64,000 bases of DNA from G963664585 sp963664585 (GTDB lineage: Bacteria; Bacillota; Clostridia; Oscillospirales; Ruminococcaceae). Where the stretch lies: assembly GCA_963664585.2 (NCBI GenBank), contig CAXXEO010000016.1, positions 1 through 64,000 of the forward strand, read 5' to 3'. Each line of letters starts with the position of its first letter. The first letter of the stretch is position 1. Positions 1 to 7,517 of this stretch are shown piece by piece. The position numbers and the translations under genes were made by a program. The notes under the pieces were generated by a model. The model was not told where the DNA came from and did not search any database. It saw nothing but the letters and a program-made list of their open reading frames with translations.

Positions 1-870
1 ATGCCGTTTTTAAAAAATACAGACGCAGAGACAACGACCATGGCAGCATTTACGATAAAAGCAATATTCATTGCAATTGCTATATCAAATCTTTCCATTT
101 TATAATGATTGATCTTATCTTTATCGGTCTTATCTGTATTTCTATGTTGCACTAATTGTGAATGCAGGTATATAACATGGGGCATAACGGTTGCACCCAA
201 CATACCAACCGCTATATAAACTGCCTGGCCGTTGGGAAGCGAGGGGATTAAAGTATGTAATCCTACTTGCGCCCAATCAGGTTTTGCGAGAAAAAGCTCC
301 ATCCCATAAGCAATACATATGACCGCGATGAGAGCAGAAATGATAACTTCAATTACCCTTTGACCATACTTTTCTAAATAGACGATTGCAAAAGTGATCG
401 CTGCAGTTAAAAAACCTGCGTATACCATCGGAATTCTAAATAATAAATAAAACCCAAGCGTTCCACCAAGAAACTCTGCTAAATCGGTCGCCATCGCTGA
501 TATTTCTGCAAATACCCATAGGATCCAATTCGTTCTTCGCTTGAACAATTTACTGCACATTTCAGGCAAATTGTGTCCCGTCGCTATCCCTAATTTCGCA
601 GACAAGGACTGCAAAAAAATTGCCATTAAGTTGCTCCAAAGGATTTACCCAAATAAGATTGTAGTTGAATATTGAACCACCACTGATATTCGTTGCAAAA
701 TTACCCGGATCAATATAGGCTACGCTTATAACGAAGGCTGGGCCTAGATAATCCAGGTACTGTTTAACCTTTCCTATCTTTGGCGATGGTTTAGTAATAT
801 TGATTCTGCCCAAGCTTAATTCCCCTGTCAGGAGAGACGATTCAATCTGAATTTCTGTTTGTTCGTTCAA
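1..870 (-). pseudogene. mntH: Nramp-family Mn2+ transporter MntH, frameshifted and cut by the window edge
   Basis: Nramp proteins are proton-coupled Mn2+/Fe2+ importers of the cytoplasmic membrane. Minus-strand translation from a TTG start at 870 (preceded by GAGGGG) gives an N-terminal tail and TM1 with the diagnostic DPGN metal-binding motif. Around position 640-645 the frame breaks: the first frame ends at 562, while a second frame continues to the window start with LWSNLMAIFLQSLSAKLG, then membrane helices and the TM6 motif MPH. One extra base near 643 explains this. Helices after about TM6 lie outside the window. The family assignment is firm. Whether the gene is really broken or the base is an assembly error cannot be told here. 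The adjacent mntR supports manganese homeostasis. Confidence 0.85.
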
Positions 871-920
871 TATACCCCTCTCTTTTCTATGATGTTTTTA
901 AATACAAGTATGATAAACGA

Positions 921-940
921 TTAGCTTTAGCTTTGGCTAA
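921..940. promoter_or_regulatory. candidate MntR operator upstream of mntH
   Basis: An imperfect inverted repeat TTAGCTTTAGCTTTGGCTAA lies about 50-70 bp upstream of the mntH start, between mntR and mntH. MntR/DtxR proteins bind AT-rich imperfect palindromes of about this size. Only the outer TTAGC/GCTAA arms pair well, so this is an inference from position and symmetry. Confidence 0.35.
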
Positions 941-1040
941 CTCTGTTTCACTAATCTACAATATGATTCAGTTAAAATTTTTGTTACCCTAAAGGAAATG
1001 ATTGTTTTTTGTAGATCTAATACACTTCGCAGTGCTACTA

Positions 1041-1071
1041 AAATAAAAAGGGAACTTTTTTCAAAGTTCCC
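1041..1071 (-). terminator. Rho-independent terminator of mntR
   Basis: Minus-strand stem GGGAACTTT/AAAGTTCCC (1050-1071) is followed by a T-rich tract (1041-1049), 20 bp beyond the mntR stop. It separates mntR from mntH, so the two genes are probably transcribed separately. Confidence 0.8.
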
Positions 1072-1091
1072 GACCAACATATTTATTGATT

Positions 1092-1568
1092 TTATATACT
1101 GTATTGTGTAAAATGTTCGAATTTTTGAATGATTTCAGGATTTTGTTCTAGGTATTTATTAAAAGCACTAATCCTTTGTAGTGTTGTAACTGAAAATGAA
1201 TGTTCGATTAATTCCGTTTCAATTAATAAGTTCTCCTTCACGCCGATTTTTTTTAAAAACAATTCTATAATATTGTGCCGGAGCAAAAGAAACTCTCCAA
1301 TTTCTTTGCCATTATTAGTTAAATATATTATGCCGTATTTTTTATAGTCCAGTAAACCTAACATGTTTAACTTTTGTACCATTCTGGTCGCAGAGGGGGC
1401 GGCCACGTTTAAAAGCTCTGAAAGAGTATTTATACGTATATAACCTTCTACAAGGCTATTCCTATAAATCATCTCAAGATAATCCTCCATGGCGGGGGTA
1501 AGCAGCTTTCTGTTCAGCTCTAAAAGTTGATATCCACGTACAGTGTGGAATTTCTGCGCCTCTTCCAT
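1092..1568 (-). CDS. mntR: DtxR/MntR-family metal-dependent transcriptional regulator
   Basis: 158-residue protein with the DtxR/MntR layout: an N-terminal winged helix (about residues 22-90; the recognition part reads LSELLNVAAPSATRMVQKL) and a helical metal-binding/dimerisation domain with the LLLRHNIIELFL segment and a late ETELIEHSFS segment. There is no C-terminal SH3-like domain, as in MntR rather than DtxR/IdeR. It would repress mntH when Mn2+ is bound. It lies directly upstream of mntH on the same strand, with its own terminator between them. The length is about 15 residues longer than Bacillus MntR because of an N-terminal extension. Metal specificity is inferred from the neighbour. 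Confidence 0.85.
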   Translation of the reverse strand: MEEAQKFHTVRGYQLLELNRKLLTPAMEDYLEMIYRNSLVEGYIRINTLSELLNVAAPSATRMVQKLNMLGLLDYKKYGIIYLTNNGKEIGEFLLLRHNIIELFLKKIGVKENLLIETELIEHSFSVTTLQRISAFNKYLEQNPEIIQKFEHFTQYSI

Positions 1569-1740
1569 TTCACCACAACCTTACTAGCAGTAAAGATTTA
1601 GGGAATTTTATATAATAAGTATATTCAGTTTTGGATTATTTTAGATTTTTTACTTTGTCATATGCAAAATTGTTACCTGCGACTTACTTAGCTTTTTCGA
1701 AAAACCTGTGCTATTATGATATTAATAAATTCTGTAAAAG

Positions 1741-1769
1741 AGAGCAGCTCATTAGCTGTTCTTTTTTTA
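1741..1769 (+). terminator. terminator-like hairpin with T-tract
   Basis: Stem AGAGCAGCT/AGCTGTTCT (nine pairs, one G-U) with a CATT loop, then seven consecutive T. No plus-strand gene is visible upstream, so it may be the remnant of a lost gene or part of the phage boundary. Confidence 0.55.
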
Positions 1770-1774
1770 TATAT

Positions 1775-1903
1775 CGTTTTGGATGCATGACGAACAGAGA
1801 ATGACATGGATTGTATGAACGGGACATTTATTATGATCCCTAAACATAACAGGTGACAGGACTTTTTCCTGCATAGTCTAGCTCTAAGCATGCATCCAAA
1901 ACG
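1775..1903. repeat. 129-bp segment bounded by perfect 15-bp inverted repeats
   Basis: CGTTTTGGATGCATG (1775-1789) and its exact reverse complement (1889-1903) bound 99 bp with no recognisable gene. The pairing stops exactly at both arm edges. It could be a small MITE-like element or a long-stem RNA; no target duplication is evident. Confidence 0.5.
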
Positions 1904-2033
1904 TGAAAAAGACCTTATCAAATATATTTCCATGTAAAAGTCGCATCCCTGCATTGATTGGTGTAGTCGGTTATGGCGAGTACTACAACATAGTCTTGAA
2001 GAACTCAGAAAATAGCGATTCTCACCATGATAA

Positions 2034-2340
2034 TTGCGAAAACAGCTAATGAAGGGGGGGATAAAAATAAAAGTCAGTGAAATTACAACAAGTATTCTGT
2101 CAACTTATATCAGGGCGGAGCAAAGCGATACGTTGATTACACCGCTTTTTTTGCGCTGCCAAAGCTTATGTCGCAAGTTACACTGGGCTGACCGAGGTGC
2201 AACTGGATTTGCACGAGGATTTGAGTATCGTTGTAATGATTCTTTGCTCTGATATGTACGACAACCGGCAAATGACTGTGTCCAGTGACAAGGCCAATCA
2301 GTTAGCACAATCTATTTTGAGTTTACACAAACAAACTTAG
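2034..2340 (+). pseudogene. phage head-tail connector (gp6-like), frameshifted in a T-run
   Basis: Translation from about 2061 gives VSEITTSILSTYIRAEQSD, then TLITPLF. The frame is lost in a run of seven T (about 2146-2152). Reading with six T continues into AAKAYVASYTGLTEVQLD and a helical C-terminus ending LSLHKQT at 2340. This is the pattern of small gp6-like DNA-packaging/connector proteins, which form a ring between portal and tail completion proteins. The start is unclear: TTG 2034 and ATG 2049 are in frame, but the strong AAGGGGGGG site (2052-2060) lies just before ATA 2061. It is followed by the head-tail joining gene, as in PBSX-like phages. Confidence 0.65.
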
Positions 2341-2379
2341 GCAATCCCGATGAGCCCTCATATGAAAGGAGGCGATGAT

Positions 2380-2799
2380 GTGAATGCTGGAGAGCTACAT
2401 GAAAAAATTGAAATTATGAATTTGTCGAGTTCACAGATAAATACGAACACGGTTTATGTATGGTCTGTGGCTGCTGAAGTCTGGGCAAAGTCAGAGTTGG
2501 TAGAAAGAACAAATGCTTTTTCCAGAGTTGGAAAAGGCGTGAAAACTGTTAAGTTTACCATACGAAAAAGGGCGCTTAATCTGCAAGATGCAATCCGATG
2601 GCAAGGAAAATTCTGCTTTCTGACGGCAATTTCTGAAATTGAACACATGTATTATGAAGTAACAGCGGCGTTGATTGAGCCCAAAATCTGTATAGTGCAG
2701 CGCATGGATTGTACAAGTCTGGACGAATTGAACCATCCGGTATTAACCCAAAGTGCTGCCCTTACTTTCCCCGGATGTCTGACGCAAAGCGCTGAGTAA
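2380..2799 (+). CDS. phage head-tail joining (head closure) protein
   Basis: About 139 residues from GTG 2380, chosen because AAAGGAGG (2366-2373) sits just upstream; an in-frame ATG at 2350 has no such site. The order of features (LHEKIEIMNLSS, VWAKSELV, VKFTIRKR, an IRWQGKFCFLTAISEIEH core) matches the small beta-barrel head-tail adaptor family (SPP1 gp16-like), which closes the capsid connector. It lies between the connector and the tail terminator. The 180 bp after it lack a clear gene where a gp10-like protein would be expected. Confidence 0.6.
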   Translation: MNAGELHEKIEIMNLSSSQINTNTVYVWSVAAEVWAKSELVERTNAFSRVGKGVKTVKFTIRKRALNLQDAIRWQGKFCFLTAISEIEHMYYEVTAALIEPKICIVQRMDCTSLDELNHPVLTQSAALTFPGCLTQSAE

Positions 2800-2979
2800 G
2801 CGGGTCTAAACCGACTGTATTCGGATTTGAAAAGTCTGCTGAGAATACTTTTGCTAGACACAAAAGATACATAGCCAAAGGAGAGAAAAGTCGGTTAATA
2901 AATCTTGTTATTCCTTGTTTCGCGCGAGGCATACAATTTTACATTTGCACCGATAAAAATCGGCAGAATGGAGAACATC

Positions 2980-3429
2980 ATGGTAACATCAAATGACATC
3001 ATAACCAAAATAAACCAATTGATTGCAGCAAATTTTGCTGGAAATCCGGTGTATATCAATCTCTGTCCTAAAGACTTTTCGCGACCATCTTTTTTGATTG
3101 AGTGTGCAAAGATGAGTCGGCAGCCGGTCAGCCGCACCACGGTCTCGGTGACCGTGGACTTTATGTTGACTTGCTTTATTGCGGTCGACAATTACTATCA
3201 TACGGATACTGCCGCACTTCTTACCGTGCAGAACACGGTTATGGATTTGTTCCGAAAGGGATATATCAATGTGGGGGACAGAGCCATCAAAGTAAAGGCA
3301 GATTCGGAAGAAATAAATTTTGAATGCTCGCGTATCAGCCTGAAATTCGAGTATTTCGATGATCGCTCAGATGCGGAGGATACCACTTTGCTGATGGGAG
3401 AGGTAACAACTAATACTAATTTGTTATAA
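2980..3429 (+). CDS. phage tail terminator-like protein (DUF6838-type)
   Basis: 149 residues from ATG 2980 (GGAGA upstream); an upstream in-frame start at 2905 has no ribosome site. The sequence begins MVTSNDIITKINQLI and contains NPVYINLCPKDFSRPSFLIE, a segment characteristic of the tail-terminator-like family in Firmicutes myophages. Such proteins cap the distal end of the tail tube and fix tail length. It lies directly before the sheath gene, the normal place. It is the head-proximal protein that a headless tail particle would still need. Confidence 0.65.
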   Translation: MVTSNDIITKINQLIAANFAGNPVYINLCPKDFSRPSFLIECAKMSRQPVSRTTVSVTVDFMLTCFIAVDNYYHTDTAALLTVQNTVMDLFRKGYINVGDRAIKVKADSEEINFECSRISLKFEYFDDRSDAEDTTLLMGEVTTNTNLL

Positions 3430-3582
3430 AAGATGCATTTTGCGACAGTTTCAATGGGAATAGACGCAGGAATTCGGACGACAATGGTTCGATCCTGCGT
3501 ATTTTTATCTTTTTATACTGGTGCAAAGCGCTGCTTTAATACGAATTCGTATATAAAACAATTATTAAGGAGGATTTGAAAA

Positions 3583-4647
3583 TTGGGACTACCGAACATT
3601 AACATCGAACTTAAGACACAAGCGGCATCTGCCATTGAGCGCTCTCAAAAGGGCGTCGTGGCAATCATTCTGAGGGATGCCAATGCCAATGGGGCGCATA
3701 GCTTTACCAACGCAACACAGGTGCCGGCAATACTTGGGACCGCCAACAAGACGTACATCGCCCGAGCCTTTACCGGCTATATCAACCCGCCTCGTAAGGT
3801 AATCGTCTATGTCTTGCCGACTACGGCAACAGATCTGACAGCAGCGCTTACCTATCTGGCAACACAGACCTTCGATTATATTGTTGGTCCACCCGATATC
3901 ACCGCAACCGAGGCTACAGCCATTGTCACATGGATCGCCGCACAGAGAGCAGATGGCTTTATGCCCAAGGCGGTACTGCCAAATAAGTCAGCGGACAGCG
4001 AAGCTATTATCAACTTTACCTCCAGCGGCATTGTGGTGGAATCTGCCACTTACACAGCGGCCGAATACTGCTCGCGCATTGCCGGACTGATTGCAGGCAC
4101 GCCAATGACCATTTCTTGTACCTATGCGCCACTGACCGAGGTATCCGATGTCATCAGACTTTCCAAAGACGGGATAGACGCCGCCATTGACGCTGGACAG
4201 TTCATCCTTTTCCACGATGGTGAAAAGGTGAAGGTCGGTCGCGGCGTAAACTCCCTTCAGACCACTACACAAGACAAGGGAAACGCCTTTAAGAAAATCA
4301 AGATCGTGGAAGCCGTGGATATGATGCGAAGCGACATCCGCATGACTGCACAGGACTCCTATATCGGCAAGTACTCTAACAGCTATGACAACAAATGTCT
4401 GCTGATTAGCGCAATTAAGGGCTATTTTGCCGGCTTGGAGAGCGACGGTATTCTGCAGAGTGGAGATTCTTCAGTATCCATTGACTTGGCAGCACAGGAG
4501 GACTATCTGCAGGCTGCCGGTACCGACACTGAGAAAATGACAGAGCAGGAGATTAAGGTGGCCAATACCGGGGACAAGGTGTTCTTGACCGCGGCGGTCT
4601 CGATTTTGGATGCAATTGAGGACATTGACCTTAATATTGTGATATAA
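3583..4647 (+). CDS. xkdK: contractile tail sheath protein (XkdK family)
   Basis: 354 residues from TTG 3583, eight bases after AAGGAGG. N-terminal GLPNINIELKTQAASAIERS and repeated alpha/beta domains (FDYIVGPPD; SYSNSYDNKCLLISAIKGY-like C-terminal part) match the PBSX XkdK / diffocin sheath family. Sheath subunits stack as hexameric rings around the tube and contract to drive it through the target envelope. The next gene is the tube protein, 11 bp downstream. Length is slightly below XkdK of Bacillus. The gene is intact and its start is well supported. Confidence 0.9.
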   Translation: MGLPNINIELKTQAASAIERSQKGVVAIILRDANANGAHSFTNATQVPAILGTANKTYIARAFTGYINPPRKVIVYVLPTTATDLTAALTYLATQTFDYIVGPPDITATEATAIVTWIAAQRADGFMPKAVLPNKSADSEAIINFTSSGIVVESATYTAAEYCSRIAGLIAGTPMTISCTYAPLTEVSDVIRLSKDGIDAAIDAGQFILFHDGEKVKVGRGVNSLQTTTQDKGNAFKKIKIVEAVDMMRSDIRMTAQDSYIGKYSNSYDNKCLLISAIKGYFAGLESDGILQSGDSSVSIDLAAQEDYLQAAGTDTEKMTEQEIKVANTGDKVFLTAAVSILDAIEDIDLNIVI

Positions 4648-4658
4648 GGAGGAAGAAT

Positions 4659-5087
4659 ATGGACAGCGCAAAAAGAGTAATGAGTGGCACCTGGGGTGAG
4701 GTATGGCTGGATGGAAATTATGTTTCTGAGTGCTACGGCCTACAGGCAAAAGTATCTTTTAATAAAGTGGATATTTTCCTTTGCGGGCAGATGGCCAAGG
4801 ATAAAAAGGTGACCTCCACCGTTTGCGCCGGCTCGCTGAAGCTGCATAAGGTCAACAGCCGCATGGCCATAGCCATGGGCGATTCTATTAGAAATGGAAA
4901 AGACCTGCGCTTTACCGTCATATCCAAGCTGGCCGATCCGAACGCATATGGCGCCGAGCGCGTTGTGCTGCGCAATGTGTCCTTTGATAACCTGACGCTG
5001 GCTGACTGGGAAGTCGCTGTCAACGGCAAGGTTGAAGCGCCCTTTAGCTTTACCGGCTATGAGTTTATGGACAGCGTGGAGGCCTAA
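4659..5087 (+). CDS. xkdM: tail tube protein (XkdM family)
   Basis: 142 residues with AAGGAGGAAGAAT just before ATG 4659. It shows the tube fold signature of the XkdM family: RVMSGTWGEVWLDG at the start, KVSFNKVDIFLCGQMAKDKKVT in the middle and FSFTGYEFMDS at the end. Hexamers stack to form the inner tube. Its position between sheath and chaperone genes is canonical, and it is nearly fused to the next gene (2 bp gap). Confidence 0.9.
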   Translation: MDSAKRVMSGTWGEVWLDGNYVSECYGLQAKVSFNKVDIFLCGQMAKDKKVTSTVCAGSLKLHKVNSRMAIAMGDSIRNGKDLRFTVISKLADPNAYGAERVVLRNVSFDNLTLADWEVAVNGKVEAPFSFTGYEFMDSVEA

Positions 5088-5089
5088 TA

Positions 5090-5455
5090 ATGGACACGCT
5101 TGAACTGCTGCTCAGAGCGGACATACCGAATCTTCCTGAAAAGGAATTTAAGATCAAAAGGCTGAGCGAGCTGTGCGGCGCACCCGTGGTTTTTAAACTG
5201 CGGGCGCTGCCATACAATCGAGCGGCGGAGATTGCCAAAGAGCAGAAGAGCGACATGAATGTTCATGTTCTGCTGGCTGGTGTGACAGAGCCGAATCTGA
5301 AATCCAATGACCTGTTGACAAAATACAATGCTGTTACTCCGGCGGAGCTAGTTAAAAAAATGCTGCTTCCCGGCGAAGTGGAGGACATCTCCCGTGCGGT
5401 GGAACAGCTCAGCGGATTTAGGGCGGTCACCATTGAGGAAATTAAAAAAAAATAG
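5090..5455 (+). CDS. xkdN: tail assembly chaperone, short form (XkdN-like, G protein equivalent)
   Basis: 121 residues, mostly helical, starting MDTLELLLRADIPNLPEKEF. It occupies the tail-assembly chaperone slot between tube and tape measure. The stop TAG (5453-5455) follows nine consecutive A (5444-5452, codons AAA AAA AAA), a classical slippery run. Chaperones of this position coat the tape measure protein while the tube polymerises. The short form corresponds to lambda gpG. See the separate entry for the extended form. Confidence 0.8.
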   Translation: MDTLELLLRADIPNLPEKEFKIKRLSELCGAPVVFKLRALPYNRAAEIAKEQKSDMNVHVLLAGVTEPNLKSNDLLTKYNAVTPAELVKKMLLPGEVEDISRAVEQLSGFRAVTIEEIKKK

Positions 5456-5610
5456 ACGAAGATCCTGAAATACAGTTGATGTATTACCTGTTTTTAAAGC
5501 ACAACATGATGCCAGGCTCTTATTACAACTTGCCGGAAGGCGATAAGGTTGTAATAAGAGCCTTCTTCCAAAGGCATATGGAGGACTTTAATGAAACAAG
5601 GAAGGGGTAA
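5090..5610 (+). CDS. tail assembly chaperone, -1 frameshift extended form (GT equivalent)
   Basis: If the ribosome slips back one base on the A9 run (5444-5452), reading continues ATA GAC GAA GAT CCT and stays open for 52 codons to TAA 5608-5610, giving about 173 residues. The extension reads IDEDPEIQLMYYLFLKHNMM and later VVIRAFFQRHMEDFNE, a clearly protein-like helical segment that has no start codon of its own. This is the organisation of the conserved G/GT programmed frameshift of long-tailed phages. The slip itself is inferred from this architecture. Confidence 0.75.
5444..5452 (+). promoter_or_regulatory. slippery A9 site for -1 ribosomal frameshift
   Basis: Nine A immediately before the stop codon of the chaperone short form. 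The run contains overlapping A-AAA-AAA heptamers. The -1 frame downstream is open for 52 codons with coherent protein sequence. Confidence 0.7.
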
Positions 5611-5628
5611 GAAGGCAGGTGAAAATAA

Positions 5629-6633
5629 GTGAGTGAAAGTACAGGAACCTCGGGCGAAAACAAAAATGCTGAAGCGCTTAAACAAATTGGCACAGTGTGT
5701 GATAACATATCATCCTTAATGGATATAATAAACATTATCCCGAAAAACAACATTAAGTTATTGGAAATTATAGGATCAATTGCAAATGCCACAAGCGATT
5801 TACCCACCTTTAACAGCGATATCATCTACGACGAAAATGGTGAGCTAAAATCATCAAATGCTATTTATTGGACTGATTTTGGATCATATTTAGTAGACAT
5901 TTTTAATATGGTACGAACTATAGCCGGTGAACCAGTCAAACACAAGGGACTAAAAAATCTTGATAAATTAGGTCCGATGGGAACGGTTTTTAATGACATC
6001 AGCCAGTATTTTAAATTTCAAGAGAAAGATAGTGTTATTCAGGAGGAAGTGGGGACATCATTAATGTCTCTTCATTCGAATGATGATTATTACAAAGCTT
6101 TAACTAATGATCCGAAAAAGGCACAAGAGCAGTATCATACCGAAGAAAAAAATATTGAGGATTCAAAAACAGAATATGATGTTTATAAAGCCGAAGAGAT
6201 TAAGGAGTTAAAATTGCTCAGCGCTTACCTGGACTGTATATCGGCTGCCTTAGACACTGCAGGATTAATTTATCCACCGCTAGCAGATGCCGGAACGTTA
6301 GTAGACGGCTTAAGTAAACTGGCAGTCTATTATAGCGATCATCTTGATCAATTTGAGGTTTCACAAAATGAGGTGGACGCATTAAAAGCTTCTGCTTGGA
6401 CAGGAGGCGGAGAAGCCTATGGCCTCAGCTACGTCCCGTATGACAACTTCCCTGCGCGTTTGCACGAGGGTGAGCGCGTCCTTACGGCCAGCGAGGCGCG
6501 GACATATGGCAGCGGCACCCCCACGATAGCTATTACAGGAAACAGCTTTTCAATTCGTGAAGAGGCGGATATTGACAAGGTTGCTAAAGCGATTGCACAC
6601 CAACTGACAAAAGCATATGTGTTAGCCGAATAA
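5629..6633 (+). CDS. short chimeric tape measure protein
   Basis: 334 residues from GTG 5629. The last 75 residues (GGGEAYGLSYVPYDNFPARL, HEGERVLTASEAR, ADIDKVAKAIAHQL) are the conserved C-terminus of PBSX/diffocin-type tape measure proteins. The first 260 residues do not look like a tape measure: there is no long coiled-coil array. They hold a soluble-looking region, a charged helix (about 165-195) and one hydrophobic stretch (CISAALDTAGLIYPPLADAG, about 203-222). Base composition changes sharply near 6400, AT-rich before and GC-rich after. Usual tape measures of this class exceed 600 residues. I infer recombination replaced the body while keeping the baseplate-facing end. The function of the new part is unknown. 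Confidence 0.65.
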   Translation: MSESTGTSGENKNAEALKQIGTVCDNISSLMDIINIIPKNNIKLLEIIGSIANATSDLPTFNSDIIYDENGELKSSNAIYWTDFGSYLVDIFNMVRTIAGEPVKHKGLKNLDKLGPMGTVFNDISQYFKFQEKDSVIQEEVGTSLMSLHSNDDYYKALTNDPKKAQEQYHTEEKNIEDSKTEYDVYKAEEIKELKLLSAYLDCISAALDTAGLIYPPLADAGTLVDGLSKLAVYYSDHLDQFEVSQNEVDALKASAWTGGGEAYGLSYVPYDNFPARLHEGERVLTASEARTYGSGTPTIAITGNSFSIREEADIDKVAKAIAHQLTKAYVLAE

Positions 6634-6723
6634 TTGACTTAATATGAAACAAGAATACGGTTGACGAATTGATTACTAGGCGGGGCGTCATACGAAAGTC
6701 CTGTTTCATCGATATTCATTTTA

Positions 6724-6758
6724 CCCTGGCTTCCCCGCCGGAGAAGGGGAAACCAGGG
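6724..6758. repeat. GC-rich hairpin in the tail operon
   Basis: CCCTGG and TTCCCC pair with GGGGAA and CCAGGG around GCCGGAGAA, with one unpaired base on each arm. The core resembles the CCCCGCC hairpins found elsewhere in the window. It sits in the 200-bp gap between tape measure and LysM genes, unusual in a cluster that is otherwise tightly packed. Confidence 0.6.
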
Positions 6759-6816
6759 GCAGGCAACTCGTTCGATCCGGAATTCGCACAAGAGTATTTT
6801 AGCGCTATCATATGAG

Positions 6817-6846
6817 AAAAGCACCTCGGATAAGGGGTGCTTTTTT
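6817..6846 (+). terminator. terminator-like hairpin inside the tail operon
   Basis: AAAAGCACC (6817-6825) pairs with GGTGCTTTT (6836-6844), followed by a T tract. It lies between the tape measure and the LysM gene, so it could attenuate transcription into the baseplate genes or mark a junction where foreign DNA was inserted. Confidence 0.7.
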
Positions 6847-6869
6847 ATACCCGAAAGGAGGAAGGAATT

Positions 6870-7505
6870 CTGCGAAAATTCATCTTTAAAGATACGGTAA
6901 AAAACAAGGAACTGGTGCTTCCCGTAACACCGGCAAGCTTTGAGATTTCTCACGGAATCAGGGTAGAAACCATCAATATCCACACGCTGGGCGATGTGAA
7001 TATAGCTGGGTATGGGACACTGGCTTCCATCAAGGTGGATTGTCTATTCCCGGCACAGTCGTATTCGTTCGCACTATCTTCCGCTGGAACAGATCCCTAT
7101 AAATATGTGAAGGCATTTCAAAAATGGAGTGATAACCGGACAGTGCTGCGTTTTGTGGTATCGGAGACACCGGTTAATATTCCAGTGCTGGTGGAGACGG
7201 TCACCTACAGCGAGAAAGACGGCACTGGCGATGTTTATGCCACTGTCTCTTTGCGGCAATACCGCGAGATGACGGCGGTGCAGACAAGCGATACGGGAAG
7301 CAGCACGAGAAGTACTACAGAGACGGCTACTGTCACTCCAGAGACTTATAAGATCGAGCCCGGGGACACGCTTTGGGTGATCTGTCGAAAAAAATATGGG
7401 GATGCAACGTTGCATGCTAAACTGGCGGCCTACAATAGTATTCAAAATCCCAATCTGATCCGTGTCGGATATATATTAACAATACCCGATGTGAGTCAAT
7501 TGTAA
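6870..7505 (+). CDS. xkdP: LysM-domain tail protein (XkdP family)
   Basis: About 211 residues. The best site is AAAGGAGGAAGG (6854-6865), which places the start at CTG 6870 (reading MRKFIFKDTVKNKE); there is no in-frame ATG/GTG/TTG nearby except GTG 6837 inside the terminator stem. The N-terminal domain is the XkdP/gp53-like tube-initiator fold (LVLPVTPASFEISHG). The C-terminal 50 residues form a LysM domain (YKIEPGDTLWVICRKKYG, then YILTIPD), which binds peptidoglycan sugars. It attaches the hub to the tube and engages the cell wall. CTG initiation is an inference from the ribosome site. Confidence 0.8.
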   Translation: MRKFIFKDTVKNKELVLPVTPASFEISHGIRVETINIHTLGDVNIAGYGTLASIKVDCLFPAQSYSFALSSAGTDPYKYVKAFQKWSDNRTVLRFVVSETPVNIPVLVETVTYSEKDGTGDVYATVSLRQYREMTAVQTSDTGSSTRSTTETATVTPETYKIEPGDTLWVICRKKYGDATLHAKLAAYNSIQNPNLIRVGYILTIPDVSQL

Positions 7506-7517
7506 GGGGGCCGGGGA

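Larger units (their letters stand above)
1569..2033. other. gene-poor stretch left of the tail cluster
   Basis: No convincing coding sequence. It holds a terminator-like hairpin at 1741-1769 and a pair of 15-bp inverted repeats (1775-1903). An 88-residue minus-strand frame at 1688-1954 has no recognisable domain and crosses both repeat arms. This is the left boundary of the phage-tail region, where capsid, portal and terminase genes would be expected in an intact prophage. Confidence 0.5.

Noticed and set aside
1688..1954. 88-residue minus-strand frame
   Set aside because: It spans the inverted-repeat element and has no recognisable domain or ribosome site.
2800..2940. Remnant of a gp10-like phage gene
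   Set aside because: A short open segment (KPTVFGFEKSAENTFARHKRY) looks coding but has no start, stop context or family match that I can defend.
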